Assembly (NCBI GenBank): GCA_029204225.1
Contig: CM055110.1
Location: 32,176,299-32,240,298, forward strand
DNA from: Diphasiastrum complanatum
Lineage: Eukaryota; Streptophyta; Lycopodiopsida; Lycopodiales; Lycopodiaceae
Length of the DNA: 64,000 bases
Direction: 5' to 3'
Below the pieces are notes generated by a model, which made no database searches, was not told the origin of the DNA, and was given only the letters and a program-made list of their open reading frames with translations. A program made the position numbers and the translations under genes. This document shows positions 54,869 through 64,000 of this stretch, piece by piece. Position 1 is the first letter of the stretch; each line of letters starts with the position of its first letter.

Positions 54869-55495
54869 CTATTGTCTTGATTCTTCCAAAATTAGCACAC
54901 TTTGGAGATCCTCCAAACTTGGTAGCTCCTCCTTAATGGCATAGGATTGTACAAGGTTATCAAATTCACTTCGCAAGCCATTGAGAATGACTTGAACTAG
55001 CTCATTTTGATTGATGGAATCACCAATACAAGCAAGTTCTCTATGAATATCTTTTACTCTCAAAACATAACTAGATGCACTCCCATCACTCTTTTGGCTA
55101 CTTTGAAAGATTTGATTCCTAAGAATGAGAATCCTAGAGGTACTCTTAGCCTAATAGATAGCCTTGAGACAATCCCAAGCTTCTTTGGCTATTGTACAAG
55201 TACCTATCTCCCTCAATATCTCATTAGAGACATTCATCTTAATGTAGTGGAGAGCCATCCTAGCTCTCTTTTTGTATTTTTGAACCTCTTGAAGAACTTG
55301 TGGCTCTTCTTCAAGGCCAAGAACTATGTCCATCATGTCTTGAAGGATCAAGATGGACTCCATCCTCATTTTCCAAATTGAATAGTTTGAAGCGGACAAT
55401 CTTTCACTTAGTTCCAACAAGGATGAACCCATTGAAGACATTTGAAGTGAAGAAAACTCAAATGATGAACAATAAATGTTGCTACACACTCTCAA
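54869..55495 (-). pseudogene. gag: Copia Gag, interrupted by a stop
   Basis: The likely start is MSSMGSSLLELSERLSASNY. Core reads SIWKMRMESILILQD, ALHYIKMNVSNEI, AKEAWDCLKAIY, then TAG at 55151-55153; the frame continues SRILILRNQIFQSSQKSDGS, YVLRVKDIHRELACIG, VQVILNGLRSEFDNLVQSYA to TAG at 54869-54871. Both stops lie in otherwise intact, in-frame sequence. Clearly related to the Gag at 45818-46615. Confidence 0.9.
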
Positions 55496-56167
55496 TAGGA
55501 TCCAGTAATAGAGTACTATCTCCTCCTATGAAAGATCTTGCAACTACTTGTGAATTGATTTTCACTAGCTACACAAATCTCTCTAAAACAAGATCTATTT
55601 CACATCAAATGATGGAGTATAGGCAAAGTTAGGATCAAACACTCTTAGCACGTGTGATGTACACTAAGAAACCAAATTTGACTCAAATACAATGATATTG
55701 CATGAAACAAAATGGCTAAGATCTCAAAACAATGCCTAGATCACAAATAGATGAGATTGGTAAGCATACAATTGTGATTTTGGATCAACCAAGCAATATC
55801 TTGACCAAACCAAATGTTTCCACCCGGGTCTAGGTGCCCTACCTAACCCTCTTCAAAAGCTTGTAGCTTCTGATTGGCTCAACCAAATGGAATGAAACTG
55901 ATTGCATCAGAAACTAGACAAAAATAGCTTCAAAATAAGCTATCAAGCAAGATAAATGGATCAAGCATGAGAGAGAACTTACAAACTGAAATTGGATGTT
56001 CCTCACACGTGTCTGAGCACCTAATTCCGTACCGTACAAGGTTCTTTTGATCTCTTTTGATCCAAAATTGAACCAGATAGCTAGGAAAATGGGCCTTGAC
56101 AATTTCTAGCTCAAGATTGATGAAAAGTTTTCACTTAAATGGATGGTCACTTAAGTAACCTTAGGTA
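55496..56167 (-). other. 5' leader of the 50.7-kb copia
   Basis: AT-rich, no recognised frame, between the primer site and gag. Contains TCAAATTTGGTTT and TTCCTCACACGTGTCTGAGC; unlike the non-autonomous relative no tandem duplication is obvious. Confidence 0.6.
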
Positions 56168-56180
56168 GGCTCTAATACCA
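56168..56180 (-). other. Primer binding site (variant tRNA-Met)
   Basis: TGGTATTAGAGCC on minus, directly against the 5' LTR. One base differs from the standard TGGTATCAGAGCC, at a different position from the 45037 site. Confidence 0.85.
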
Positions 56181-56916
56181 TGTTGATTTCACACATGTGG
56201 ATTGTCCACAACATGTACTTGTGATCTCCAAAGGTGTGTAGATGCACCAAGATTAAAACTACATTGAGATTCAAGATCAATCTTAGATCCTATGGCAAAA
56301 ACACACTACTACATGCATTCAATCACTTCCAACTCTCACTCACACGTGTGGGAAGTATTAAGAAATTATTCTAAGTAAAAACAAGCTGCTCTCCTTGGGT
56401 AGAGAGAGAAAAACCATCATGAGCTCTCGGGTAGAGAGAGAAAGCTAGAATTCCAATAACACTCAAAATCCATATAATCACCAAATCAATTAGATCCAAA
56501 ATGAGGAGTACAATGATACTAGTAGATCCATGAGCTACCACTATGCTTAACTATGATTGGACCACACTTTGTCACCTCTTAATCCTATTGGACCATTGAT
56601 CCATGCACCTCTTAATTCTATTGGACTATATTCAAGCACACCTCAAATTCCTATTGGACCACACATGGTTCCACCTCTAAATCCTATTGGACCTCTTAGA
56701 GTTCATCAAACAAAGGCATTACACTTGTCTACACTCTAATTGGCACGAGTTTAGCCTCTTACTCTATTTTGGCTCAATAGTGGCATTACAAGTGGAAATG
56801 CATAATTTGCCATCTATGCCAAATTTGTTCCTATCAACATCCTACACCTAGATGCTTGATGTAAAAAACATAAGACCCCTATATCTAACATAGATAATCT
56901 TTTTCAATTCTTCACA
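56181..56916 (-). repeat. 5' LTR of the 50.7-kb copia (736 bp)
   Basis: Same length as 50702-51437, with about ten hand-counted differences. Flanked by CACCA at 56917-56921. Confidence 0.93.
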
Positions 56917-56921
56917 CACCA

Positions 56922-58425
56922 ATGTATTTAAGGCACCAAGAATTAAATTTAAGAAAAAATGGATATTGTATTCATGCCATCGCAAAATCGATCCTTTTTC
57001 CCCCTTATTTGTGTATTGATAACAACATTCATTGGGCTCAAACCAGCCCTAGTCAAGTATTAACCTTAGTAAAATCATATTCTTTGATATCCAAGTTGAT
57101 ACCCATTTTTATACAAGTCCGACACTTAATATACCCTCCCAGAGATATACCCTCCCAGAGAGCCTAGGAAAGCATGTGAGAAAAAGAGGTATGGAAATTG
57201 CAAAAAAAGGTGCAACTAAAATGTGGGCATGCATGCAATAAAAGAGGCATGAATTTGTTGCTAACTTAGACTTGCATATGAAGATGCATCTAATGGACCA
57301 AATTCTTGCAATAAAGTTCTTAGCAATGTGGCAAAGCTCTCTATGCATAGATACTCTTGTGATTTAAGACATTGACTGTAATTTTATTTTTTAGAAACTC
57401 CATTGACCAACTTGAACACTTTTCCCATATTTCATACTGCTTAGAAAGCAAATGGGTGACCCACCATTTCAAGGGTAATTATGTTTTGCAAATGCAAATT
57501 CTGCTTCATAATGGTCCTGTGGAAAAAGCTCAGTTTTGAAAACATTGATTATGTTTTTTAAATGCAAATTTTACTGCATAATGGTCATGTGAAAAAGCAG
57601 CCATTATCTTTTATGAAATGGAATGAGTAAGGCATATGATATTTTGCCATTTTGCCTGGTGAAGAATCCTAGTCCTGACCCCTCCAGGCCTCACCTATCT
57701 ATATGCCGAGCTCTTTCCATAATACACAAAAATAGGCAGCCAAAAAAAAGTGAATGTTCCCTTTCCAGTTTAAATGCCTAATCATGCTGGAAAATAATAA
57801 TTTTAACAGTCAAATGTGCTAAATTCACTGACATTTTTGCACAAGGTTTTATTAAACTTTATTTTTGCTGCAATAGTAGCTAGATATTTTGATCACATGT
57901 TTATTTTATTTGAGTAGAGAATTACCTTCTTTCTTTTTGGGTTGAATCCTTTTGAGTTCCAATGCCTTTTTTTTTATTCTTTCCAGCATCCACGACAAGG
58001 GTGCTTCCAATCTTTCAAATGACCTTGTTTTCTTCAAGATTTTGCGAAGCATGACAGATTACAATGGAATGACGTTTCTGATATAATTAAATCTCACTAA
58101 TAAAATTACAAGAGCAACAATCTTATTGATCTTTATATTATTCTGCAAGTGATAATTGATACTTTTTGTAGATTCCTCTCACTAATAAGATTATAATGAT
58201 ATAATTATAATTGATTGTTGCTCTCACTAATAAGATTGTTGTACAATGTAGGTTTTGTTTGGCCCCACAAAACACGATCCACTACCCAAAAACCAAAGGT
58301 TCTATATGCCATTAGAAAGAAAAATTTCTAGCTCTCTAGGCTAGCATGCTAGCAGAGTGGGCTCAAAAAAAAATATTTAAAATGTGAACATATAATTTCT
58401 TGCTCTTAGTTGAAACCTCATAAGC
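56922..58425. other. AT-rich spacer of copy B
   Basis: Counterpart of about 23350-24851, including the ancestral form of the inverted-repeat arm (about 57660-58025) and the CTCACTAATAA.ATT repeats. No gene recognised. Confidence 0.55.
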
Positions 58426-58790
58426 TTAAGTATCATATACATGGTAACACCATATCATTGGAGCATAAACAATAGCATTAATCTCAGTATGACCATGCTG
58501 GATAAATATAACACCTACAACAATGCTACTTATGTTTGTTTTCATGAAAACCAATGGTGCATTTAGATTCACTATATGCCACATAAGGGTGGGTAGCCAC
58601 TTCACGATTGGGCTGATCAAAGGCTTCACGATTGAGATTCTCAGTTTTCTTGAGAAATCTATTCTTGTACTCCCCTTTTGTGACATATATCAAATATGAA
58701 TATTCGTTGATGATTTGATCATACCAATTGATGATCACAATTGAGGATTTCACACGATCTATTATGAAAAATTCATCCCAATTCTAAATA
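58426..58790 (-). pseudogene. Conserved small open frame, copy B
   Basis: Counterpart of 24852-25200. Both overlapping frames remain open, with a few residue changes (for example YLIYVTKG for YLTYVTKG). Not recognised. Confidence 0.3.
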
Positions 58791-59639
58791 TCCTCCCCCT
58801 TTGTGATCCATCCTCACTTGATCCATAAATATCAAATGCCTAAGTTATTTCGCATTCTACACAAGAAAGCTAGAGGCATGGATTATCTTAGCATACATAT
58901 TGCGATCCTATCATAGCTATAACAATGTATGAAAATGTGAGATATGTTCACTCATCATTTACTAAAAAACAATTTATCATCCAAATACATAACAAGAAAC
59001 TTTCCTATGATATCATTCATCATCTGTAAAGTAGTAGTCGTTAAATTCTGAAAATTCTGAGAAAAGTGAGCTAAAAAAGTATTAACAATCCTCGTTTTCC
59101 TCTAACTGTCTCTTTTTGTAAAGCGAAACCATGATTCAAAACATGAGTACCAGGGATGATAAGGAACAAGGAGCTTTTACATGTTTCATTTTGACCATGC
59201 AAACATAACTACATGGCATAATCCTTATGAGCCACAACCCACTCGCTCATGAGCTATTGAATCTGCTTTTCTGCTCCATGTCGCTTTTAAGAGACGCCAA
59301 TTCAGCACATTCTTGGGCTAAAATTACTGAAGAGAAGTTCTAAAGTTCGCCCTCCTGTACATCGCTGTAGTAGCGCCCTTCAGAGGTCTGAATCTTCAGA
59401 GTTTTGTGGGCATTGGGTCGCTCTTCCTGCCCGAATCTGCCCGACGACAATACTCCAAGTTAAATTTATTTAAGTATGCTGGTTAGTATAATGAAATTTG
59501 TTAATTAGACTAGTTACAGTTATAGAAATATAGTATGCACAGTAACTAGAGATATAGTATGCATAGTAACTATGACTAGTGTGGCATTCTCATGAGATTA
59601 AATGTGAGACGAACAATTGAATTGAGTATCATATCAAAG
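58791..59639. other. Spacer of copy B
   Basis: 58791-58905 is not found in copy A; then blocks match 25676-25830, 27050-27221 and, from 59411, 32014 onward. The copia integrase and protease relics of copy A (25835-26700) are absent. No gene recognised. Confidence 0.5.
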
Positions 59640-60691
59640 AGATTTTTGGCGCCCAAGCTTTGAAAATAGCAATGGCAAGGAGACCAAGATCTATAGTTGA
59701 GTATGTGATTCTTTACAATGAGAAAGATGACGCTGATAACTGGAAGCCAACAAAATATATGAAGAATTCATGGGTGTTGCTGCATCCATCCGATCAAAGA
59801 GAAATTCTCAACAGAAAAAATGGGCAAAGATGACATACAAATCTTATTGGAAAACAAAAAAATTGGAGTCTAAGACAACTCCCAGAGGTCATTCTATATC
59901 AGAAGTATTAGTACAACATGTTTATATGCATTTAGAAATAAAAATACAAGACATCAATCCTCATGATCATCGAAAATATAACTGTAAGTATATCAAAACA
60001 TATGCACTCTACTGCAATCATAGGTGTTTTTTTATTGAAGCTCTTCATATTAACATTTAAATTATTCAACGTATTTCTTCTTTTCAGATTTATATCCATC
60101 AAACATAAGTGAATGAGATCTAGCACACTTGCAGGAATATTGGATGTGATTCACTCTGATGTTGGAAAGTTGCAATATAGAAGAAGAAGTCCAAAGGAAT
60201 TTGCAGATAGTGGTATATATTTTTATGAATCTTCATATATACCACAAACAAATGGAGGTTTTGGCAAGCTTGAAGCAATTCCGTTGCCAAATTTTCAGAG
60301 TGACGAGTGGCCTACTCCTGAAAGTATTGCTTCTGAATCCCTTCAGATGCAAGCTACTCTTGGATGTTAGAAATGCCATGCAGATAAGCACGGTTCAAAA
60401 ATTGTTCACCTAAGTTGGTTTCTCTCATTGCATATATTTGTTGATTTTTCTCAAGTGCAAGTGTTCGAAAGACACCAACTTTATTTGTTTGCAAAAATTT
60501 ATCAGATGAGACTTTGTCAGATCTCATGGATCAAGGCTAGGATAGTAAAACAAATAATGATATAGAATGCAGGATAAAACAGTTGTCAATGATTTTCCGT
60601 TATCATATAAAAAACAAATGCTCAGTCTCACATTTAGCTATCTGAGATTCAAGAAAACTGATGGTACATGGCTACCACTAGATCAAGACTT
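59640..60691 (+). pseudogene. Possible host gene fragment with intron, copy B
   Basis: Counterpart of 32225-33295. The upstream frame (MGVAASIRSKRNSQQKKWAK) is open, the 104-base GT-AG intron-like stretch is 59984-60087, and the downstream block reads GILDVIHSDVGKLQYRRRSP and FADSGIYFYESS. A one-base difference near 60340 changes the end compared with copy A. Protein not recognised. Confidence 0.35.
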
Positions 60692-61945
60692 ACTAGATAT
60701 ACTTGGTTGTATCTACTTTCTTCAAAGGCTATCTATGGTTTTTTTATCACTTCCTAATCTTCAAAGCTTATGTTGAGAAACAGTTTTCTTTCAAAGTTAA
60801 AGCTTTAAGATGTGATGGTGGAGGTGAATACATCTCCAACAAGTTTCATGAATATTGTGAAGGTCAAGGAATAAAGAGAGAGTTTTCTTGTGCTTATTCT
60901 CCATCTCAAAATGGAGTAGCTGAGAGGGAAAATAGATCTTTATGTGAATGTGCTAAAGCAATTTGAGTAGCAGCTTCTTTGCCTATTGAGTATTGGGGTG
61001 AAGCTATAGATTGTGCAAACTATTTGTGCAATAGATTACCGCACAATGCACTTGCTAGAAAATCACCTTTTGAAGTCTTGTTTAAGAAGAAACCTAAGGT
61101 AGATCACCTTAGAGTTTTTGGTTGCGCTTGCTTTGTTAATATGCCCTTGGAAACGAGGAAAAGAGATGATCCTAATTCTATTAAAGGGATCATGGCTGGA
61201 TATGCATCCAACAAGAAAGCTTACAGAATCTATGTTCCCTCTACCTCAACTACAATTGAGAGTAGGGATGTTATATTCCATGAAGATCAAAAATACACTC
61301 TTGAGGAGGCCGAGTTCAAAGATTCTCACAAAGATACTCCAATCATCACCCTTGAAGACTATCATGGAGAGATGGGGCCGAGAATTGAGGAGGAGTCACC
61401 TCGAATCTTTTCACCAAGGAGATCTCAAAGAAAAGATCCGAGCCTAGAAGGCTTACCTATGAAGACAGAGGCAAACAAGTGGGAATCAACTCCACTAATT
61501 ATGCTTATTTTATTTCTCATGAGGAGCCGAAGGATGTATGATGCACTCAACTCGAAGGAATGGTACCTTGCCATGAAGGAGGAATATGAAGCTTTGATGG
61601 CCAATAAGACATGGGAGCTTGTGGATCTTCCATCCAACAAGCACATCATTGGTTGCAAGTGGGTTTTTCGAGTCAAGTGTAATCAAGATGGCACAATCAA
61701 CAAGTACAAGGCTAGGCTTTGTGCTAAAGGTTTTGCTCAAGTTTATGGACTTGATTATCAGGAGACCTTTTCCCCAGTTGCAAAGATGGTATCAATTAGA
61801 ATCATAATTTCTCTTGTTTGTTTTTTCAATTGGCATTCTTCAACTGAATGTCTCTAATGCATTTCTAATGGGTATCTAGAAGAAGAAATTTATATGGTTC
61901 AGCCTATTGGGTTCATCCATGTTCAAATCAGTATAGATTATTTTT
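60692..61945 (+). pseudogene. Truncated copia: integrase to start of RT
   Basis: The first codons fall in the integrase core (FLIFKAYVEKQFSFKVKALR), then CDGGGEYISNKF (D) and QNGVAERENRSLCE (E); a stop at 60964-60966, then YWGEAIDCANYLCNRLPHNA, FGCACFVNMPLETRKRDDPN, GIMAGYASNKKAYRIY, linker, and RT start ALNSKEWYLAMKEEYEALMA, GCKWVFRVKCNQDGTINKYK. A frameshift near 61850 leads to FLNGYLEEEIYM-like codons, after which the sequence jumps to a polypurine tract. Gag, protease and the first integrase aspartate are missing on the left, where the 10-kb duplication ends. Close relative of the 50.7-kb copia. Confidence 0.88.
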
Positions 61946-62454
61946 ACGAGGAGTGTTAAAATTGGAAAAACAATCCATATCGATTTCTTGGCTTGTTACA
62001 AATGTTGTACCATGCAAGTATGTAGCTCATAAATGCAAAATGCCAAGTTTGGCCTACATAGAACTCGAGCTACATGGTTATGTAATGTCTACATTGAAGA
62101 ATACAACTTGCATATAGTTTGTAGACATAGAATTAGCAAAGTCATGCTTGTAGAAACTCGTGGCAATTCACATGCATTAATTGTAAGTGATCCATAGTGA
62201 CATGCAAGGCATGCACAAAGTGTAATGGACACATGCATGATAATTTGTACTTTGTCAGTTAGAACTAGCACACTTGTAAAAAGTTGGTAGAATTTCATGC
62301 ATGGCAAGTGACAAATGTCACATAGACTCTACATGTCACTTTAGTTGTCATTTTGGAATGGATGGATGTGGTTCTACCTCGAGCTACCTCAAACTCCATA
62401 AATATTTGTAGCTCTCCTCACAATCAATTGGTATTGGTTCACTATGGCTCAACA
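61946..62454 (+). repeat. Probable 3' LTR start of the truncated copia, and spacer
   Basis: ACGAGGAG (61946-61953) followed by TGTTAAAATTGGAAAAAC looks like a polypurine tract and LTR start. The termini match the LTR at 33766 (TGTTAAAATT). The right end is not clear. 61954-62454 contains no gene. Repeated CATGCAAG, ATGCATG and GACATGCAAGGCATGC words lie at about 62150-62320. Confidence 0.5.
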
Positions 62455-63668
62455 CTAACGGTAGAGACAAACGACTCGAAGATGTTCTGTTCATGCCTAC
62501 GCAGCAGCAGGACTTGCTACTAGTGGCAAGAATAGCTGATGCAGGGATGCGTGTAATGTTCTCAGACGAAGCATACAACGTTGCTGATGTAAATACCAGT
62601 ACACTTATCACTCAAAATAGAAAAAAGAACAACCTGTATCACTTGAAGGTACGCCTACCTATAGATCAAGTGCATCAGACTCATGATGATTCACCAGATA
62701 CTCTATGGCACAGGAGACTATGCCATATGAGTTCAATGACACTATATCAAGCAAGCCATCATGGAGCAATCACAGGGGTGAGCATCTCGAATGCAACCAA
62801 TTCGATGGCCTGTGATGCATGTATGAAGAGTAAGATGTCACATACTCATTTTGTCAAAGACTCCTATAGAACTACAAAGATTCTGGATCTTGTACATTCA
62901 GACATCTGTGGACCTTTCAACATGATCTTAGTAGGAGGCTCAATGTATTATATAACCTTTATTGATGATTACAATAAATTTGCCAGAGTCTACTTTATTC
63001 ATAATAAATCAACAACATTTGACAAGTTCACGGAGTATGTGAACTGGGCAGAAAGATGCACTAAAAATAAAGTGAAGCAGATCAAAATAGATCAGGGTGG
63101 CGAATACATCTCAAACCGATTCACTAATTTCTGCAATGATCGTGAAATCATTCACAGAAGAACTGCATCTTATACACCACAGCACAACGGTGTTGTAGAA
63201 AGAAAGAACATGACTCTAATGGAAGTTGCCAGGTGCATGATGGCCTATTTGAAGGCTCCAAGGGTGTTGTGGGCTGAAGCAGTAGCTACAATTGCTTACA
63301 TTCAGAACAAGACATGAAAATCTGGTGTTCCTCACACAACACCACACGAATTATGGTGGGGTAGAAAACCCAATTTGACACACATCCGAATCTTTGGTTG
63401 TGCAGCTTATGCACACGTTCCTGATAAGCTTCGAAAGAAACTTCATGAGAAAGATAAACAAAGATATCTTGTAGGATATGACAATCATTTGTCATACTAC
63501 ATAGTCTATATGCCAGAGACAAACACAATGAAGACAGTCGGAGATGTCAAATTTGATGAGAGCATAACAATGGCCAACGATGATCCTGTCAGTTATGAAG
63601 TCCTTGGAAGACAGTACTATGAATTACCAACTATGATAGAGGGAGCTAGCTTTCAGCTCTTAGTTTGA
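62455..63668 (+). pseudogene. Copia protease end and integrase, second lineage
   Basis: Starts inside the protease tail (LEDVLFMPTQQQDLLLVARI, AGMRVMFSDEAYNV), then HHCC zinc domain (LWHRRLCHMSSMTLYQ, CDACMKSKMSH), core with LVHSDICGPF (D), KIDQGGEYISNRF (D), QHNGVVERKNMTLME (E). A TGA at 63315-63317 interrupts, after which THIRIFGCAAYAHVPDKL, DKQRYLVGYDNHLSYY and GDVKFDESITMANDDP continue in the same frame to 63668. All catalytic residues are present. The lineage matches the relics in copies A and B, not the 50.7-kb element. No gag or RT is seen. Confidence 0.9.
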
Positions 63669-64000
63669 CAAAAAGACACAAAGAAAAAATGTTTGTGAAC
63701 ATTCTGACGAAAAGACACGAACGTGAAATGTTCGTGAAAGAAAAGTGTTCGTGATACAACAGGAGAAAGTCAAACGACGTGAAAGTCAAATGACTCAAAG
63801 TGACACAAAAATCGAGGCGACATCTTTTGACCTTCATGCTCCAAAGGATTATGAAGATCATGCAAGTACCATGAAGTACAAAAATCCTTATCTGATATGA
63901 TGATGTCAGCGGAAGAACATTAGGACGTGCCTAATCCACCTCTCTTGTAATCCATGATTAGTTATAGATTGTTTAATCTATCTAATCAGATATGCTACTC
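63669..64000 (+). other. Flank of the second-lineage copia
   Basis: No recognised RT follows the integrase. The stretch repeats GAC.AAAAGACAC, TGTTCGTGA and GTGAAAGTCAAA.GAC words. From about 63900 (TGATGATGTCAGCGGAAG) it could be an LTR, but it is cut by the window end. Confidence 0.35.

Larger units (their letters stand above)
50702..56916 (-). mobile_element. Young copia element, all pol domains, interrupted frames
   Basis: Two 736-bp LTRs, CACCA duplications (50697-50701, 56917-56921), primer site at 56168 and the order Gag, protease, integrase, RT, RNase H on minus, which is Ty1/copia. LTRs differ at roughly 10 of 736 positions. Gag, protease and integrase share one frame with three stop codons. 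RT and RNase H are each in further frames. It is recent yet probably already defective, unless some breaks are assembly errors. The empty site is visible in copy A at 23353. Confidence 0.94.
39351..60691. repeat. Copy B of the ~10-kb segmental duplication
   Basis: Direct copy of 17343-33295, expanded by two young copia insertions (44336-48904 and 50702-56916) and a 750-base block (about 49428-50175) absent from copy A. It lacks the 4.8 kb found at 27222-32010 in copy A. The end point matches copy A to the base (..CAAGACTT). Confidence 0.9.

Noticed and set aside
54029-55153. RNA editing or stop readthrough as explanation for the three in-frame stops
   Set aside because: Known plant C-to-U and U-to-C editing is organellar and this is a nuclear retroelement. 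Two different stop codons and additional frameshifts point to decay or copying from a defective template.
1-64000. tRNA, rRNA or CRISPR genes
   Set aside because: I looked for T-loop words (GGTTCGAATCC-like) and evenly spaced repeats. The only GTTCGAATC-like word, near 5985, lies in the A-rich array with no cloverleaf. No CRISPR pattern was seen.

Overview
This window is retrotransposon-dominated nuclear DNA from a land plant. I see Ty3/gypsy and Ty1/copia elements with plant-type tRNA-Met primer sites, several LTR families with 5-bp target duplications, AT-rich spacers, and no intact host gene, tRNA or rRNA. A decayed orphan (Penelope-like or related) reverse transcriptase at 15-17 kb would fit a seed-free plant or another large plant genome, but the species cannot be fixed from sequence alone.

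Layout. 1-5397: Ty3/gypsy element on the minus strand (5' LTR, primer site, gag, pol; the 3' end lies outside the window). 5398-12522: an A-rich TCGAAAAA-type array joined to an acidic open frame and split by a 4.96-kb non-autonomous LTR element (6408-11371). 12.5-17.3 kb: short tandem and inverted repeats and the orphan RT relic, flanked by direct repeats. 17343-33295 and 39351-60691: two direct copies of a segment that was about 10 kb before later insertions and carries a minus-strand copia relic, a perfect hairpin and an intron-like block. Copy A holds a solo LTR and a templated insertion. Copy B holds two young copia insertions: one non-autonomous (44336-48904) and one with all pol domains but interrupted (50702-56916). 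Between the copies lies a chimeric copia relic (33.3-36.6 kb). The right end (60.7-63.7 kb) has two more truncated copia elements.

History read from hand-counted samples: the 10-kb copies differ by about 5% in one 118-bp sample, the LTRs of the 6.4-11.4 kb element by about 5% in a 133-bp sample, and the two young copia LTR pairs by about 1.3-1.4%. The unit was therefore duplicated first and the copias entered copy B later; copy A shows the empty site for both. No single host pathway is encoded. The functional theme is LTR retrotransposition, including non-autonomous elements that would depend on proteins from relatives such as the 50.7-56.9 kb copia.
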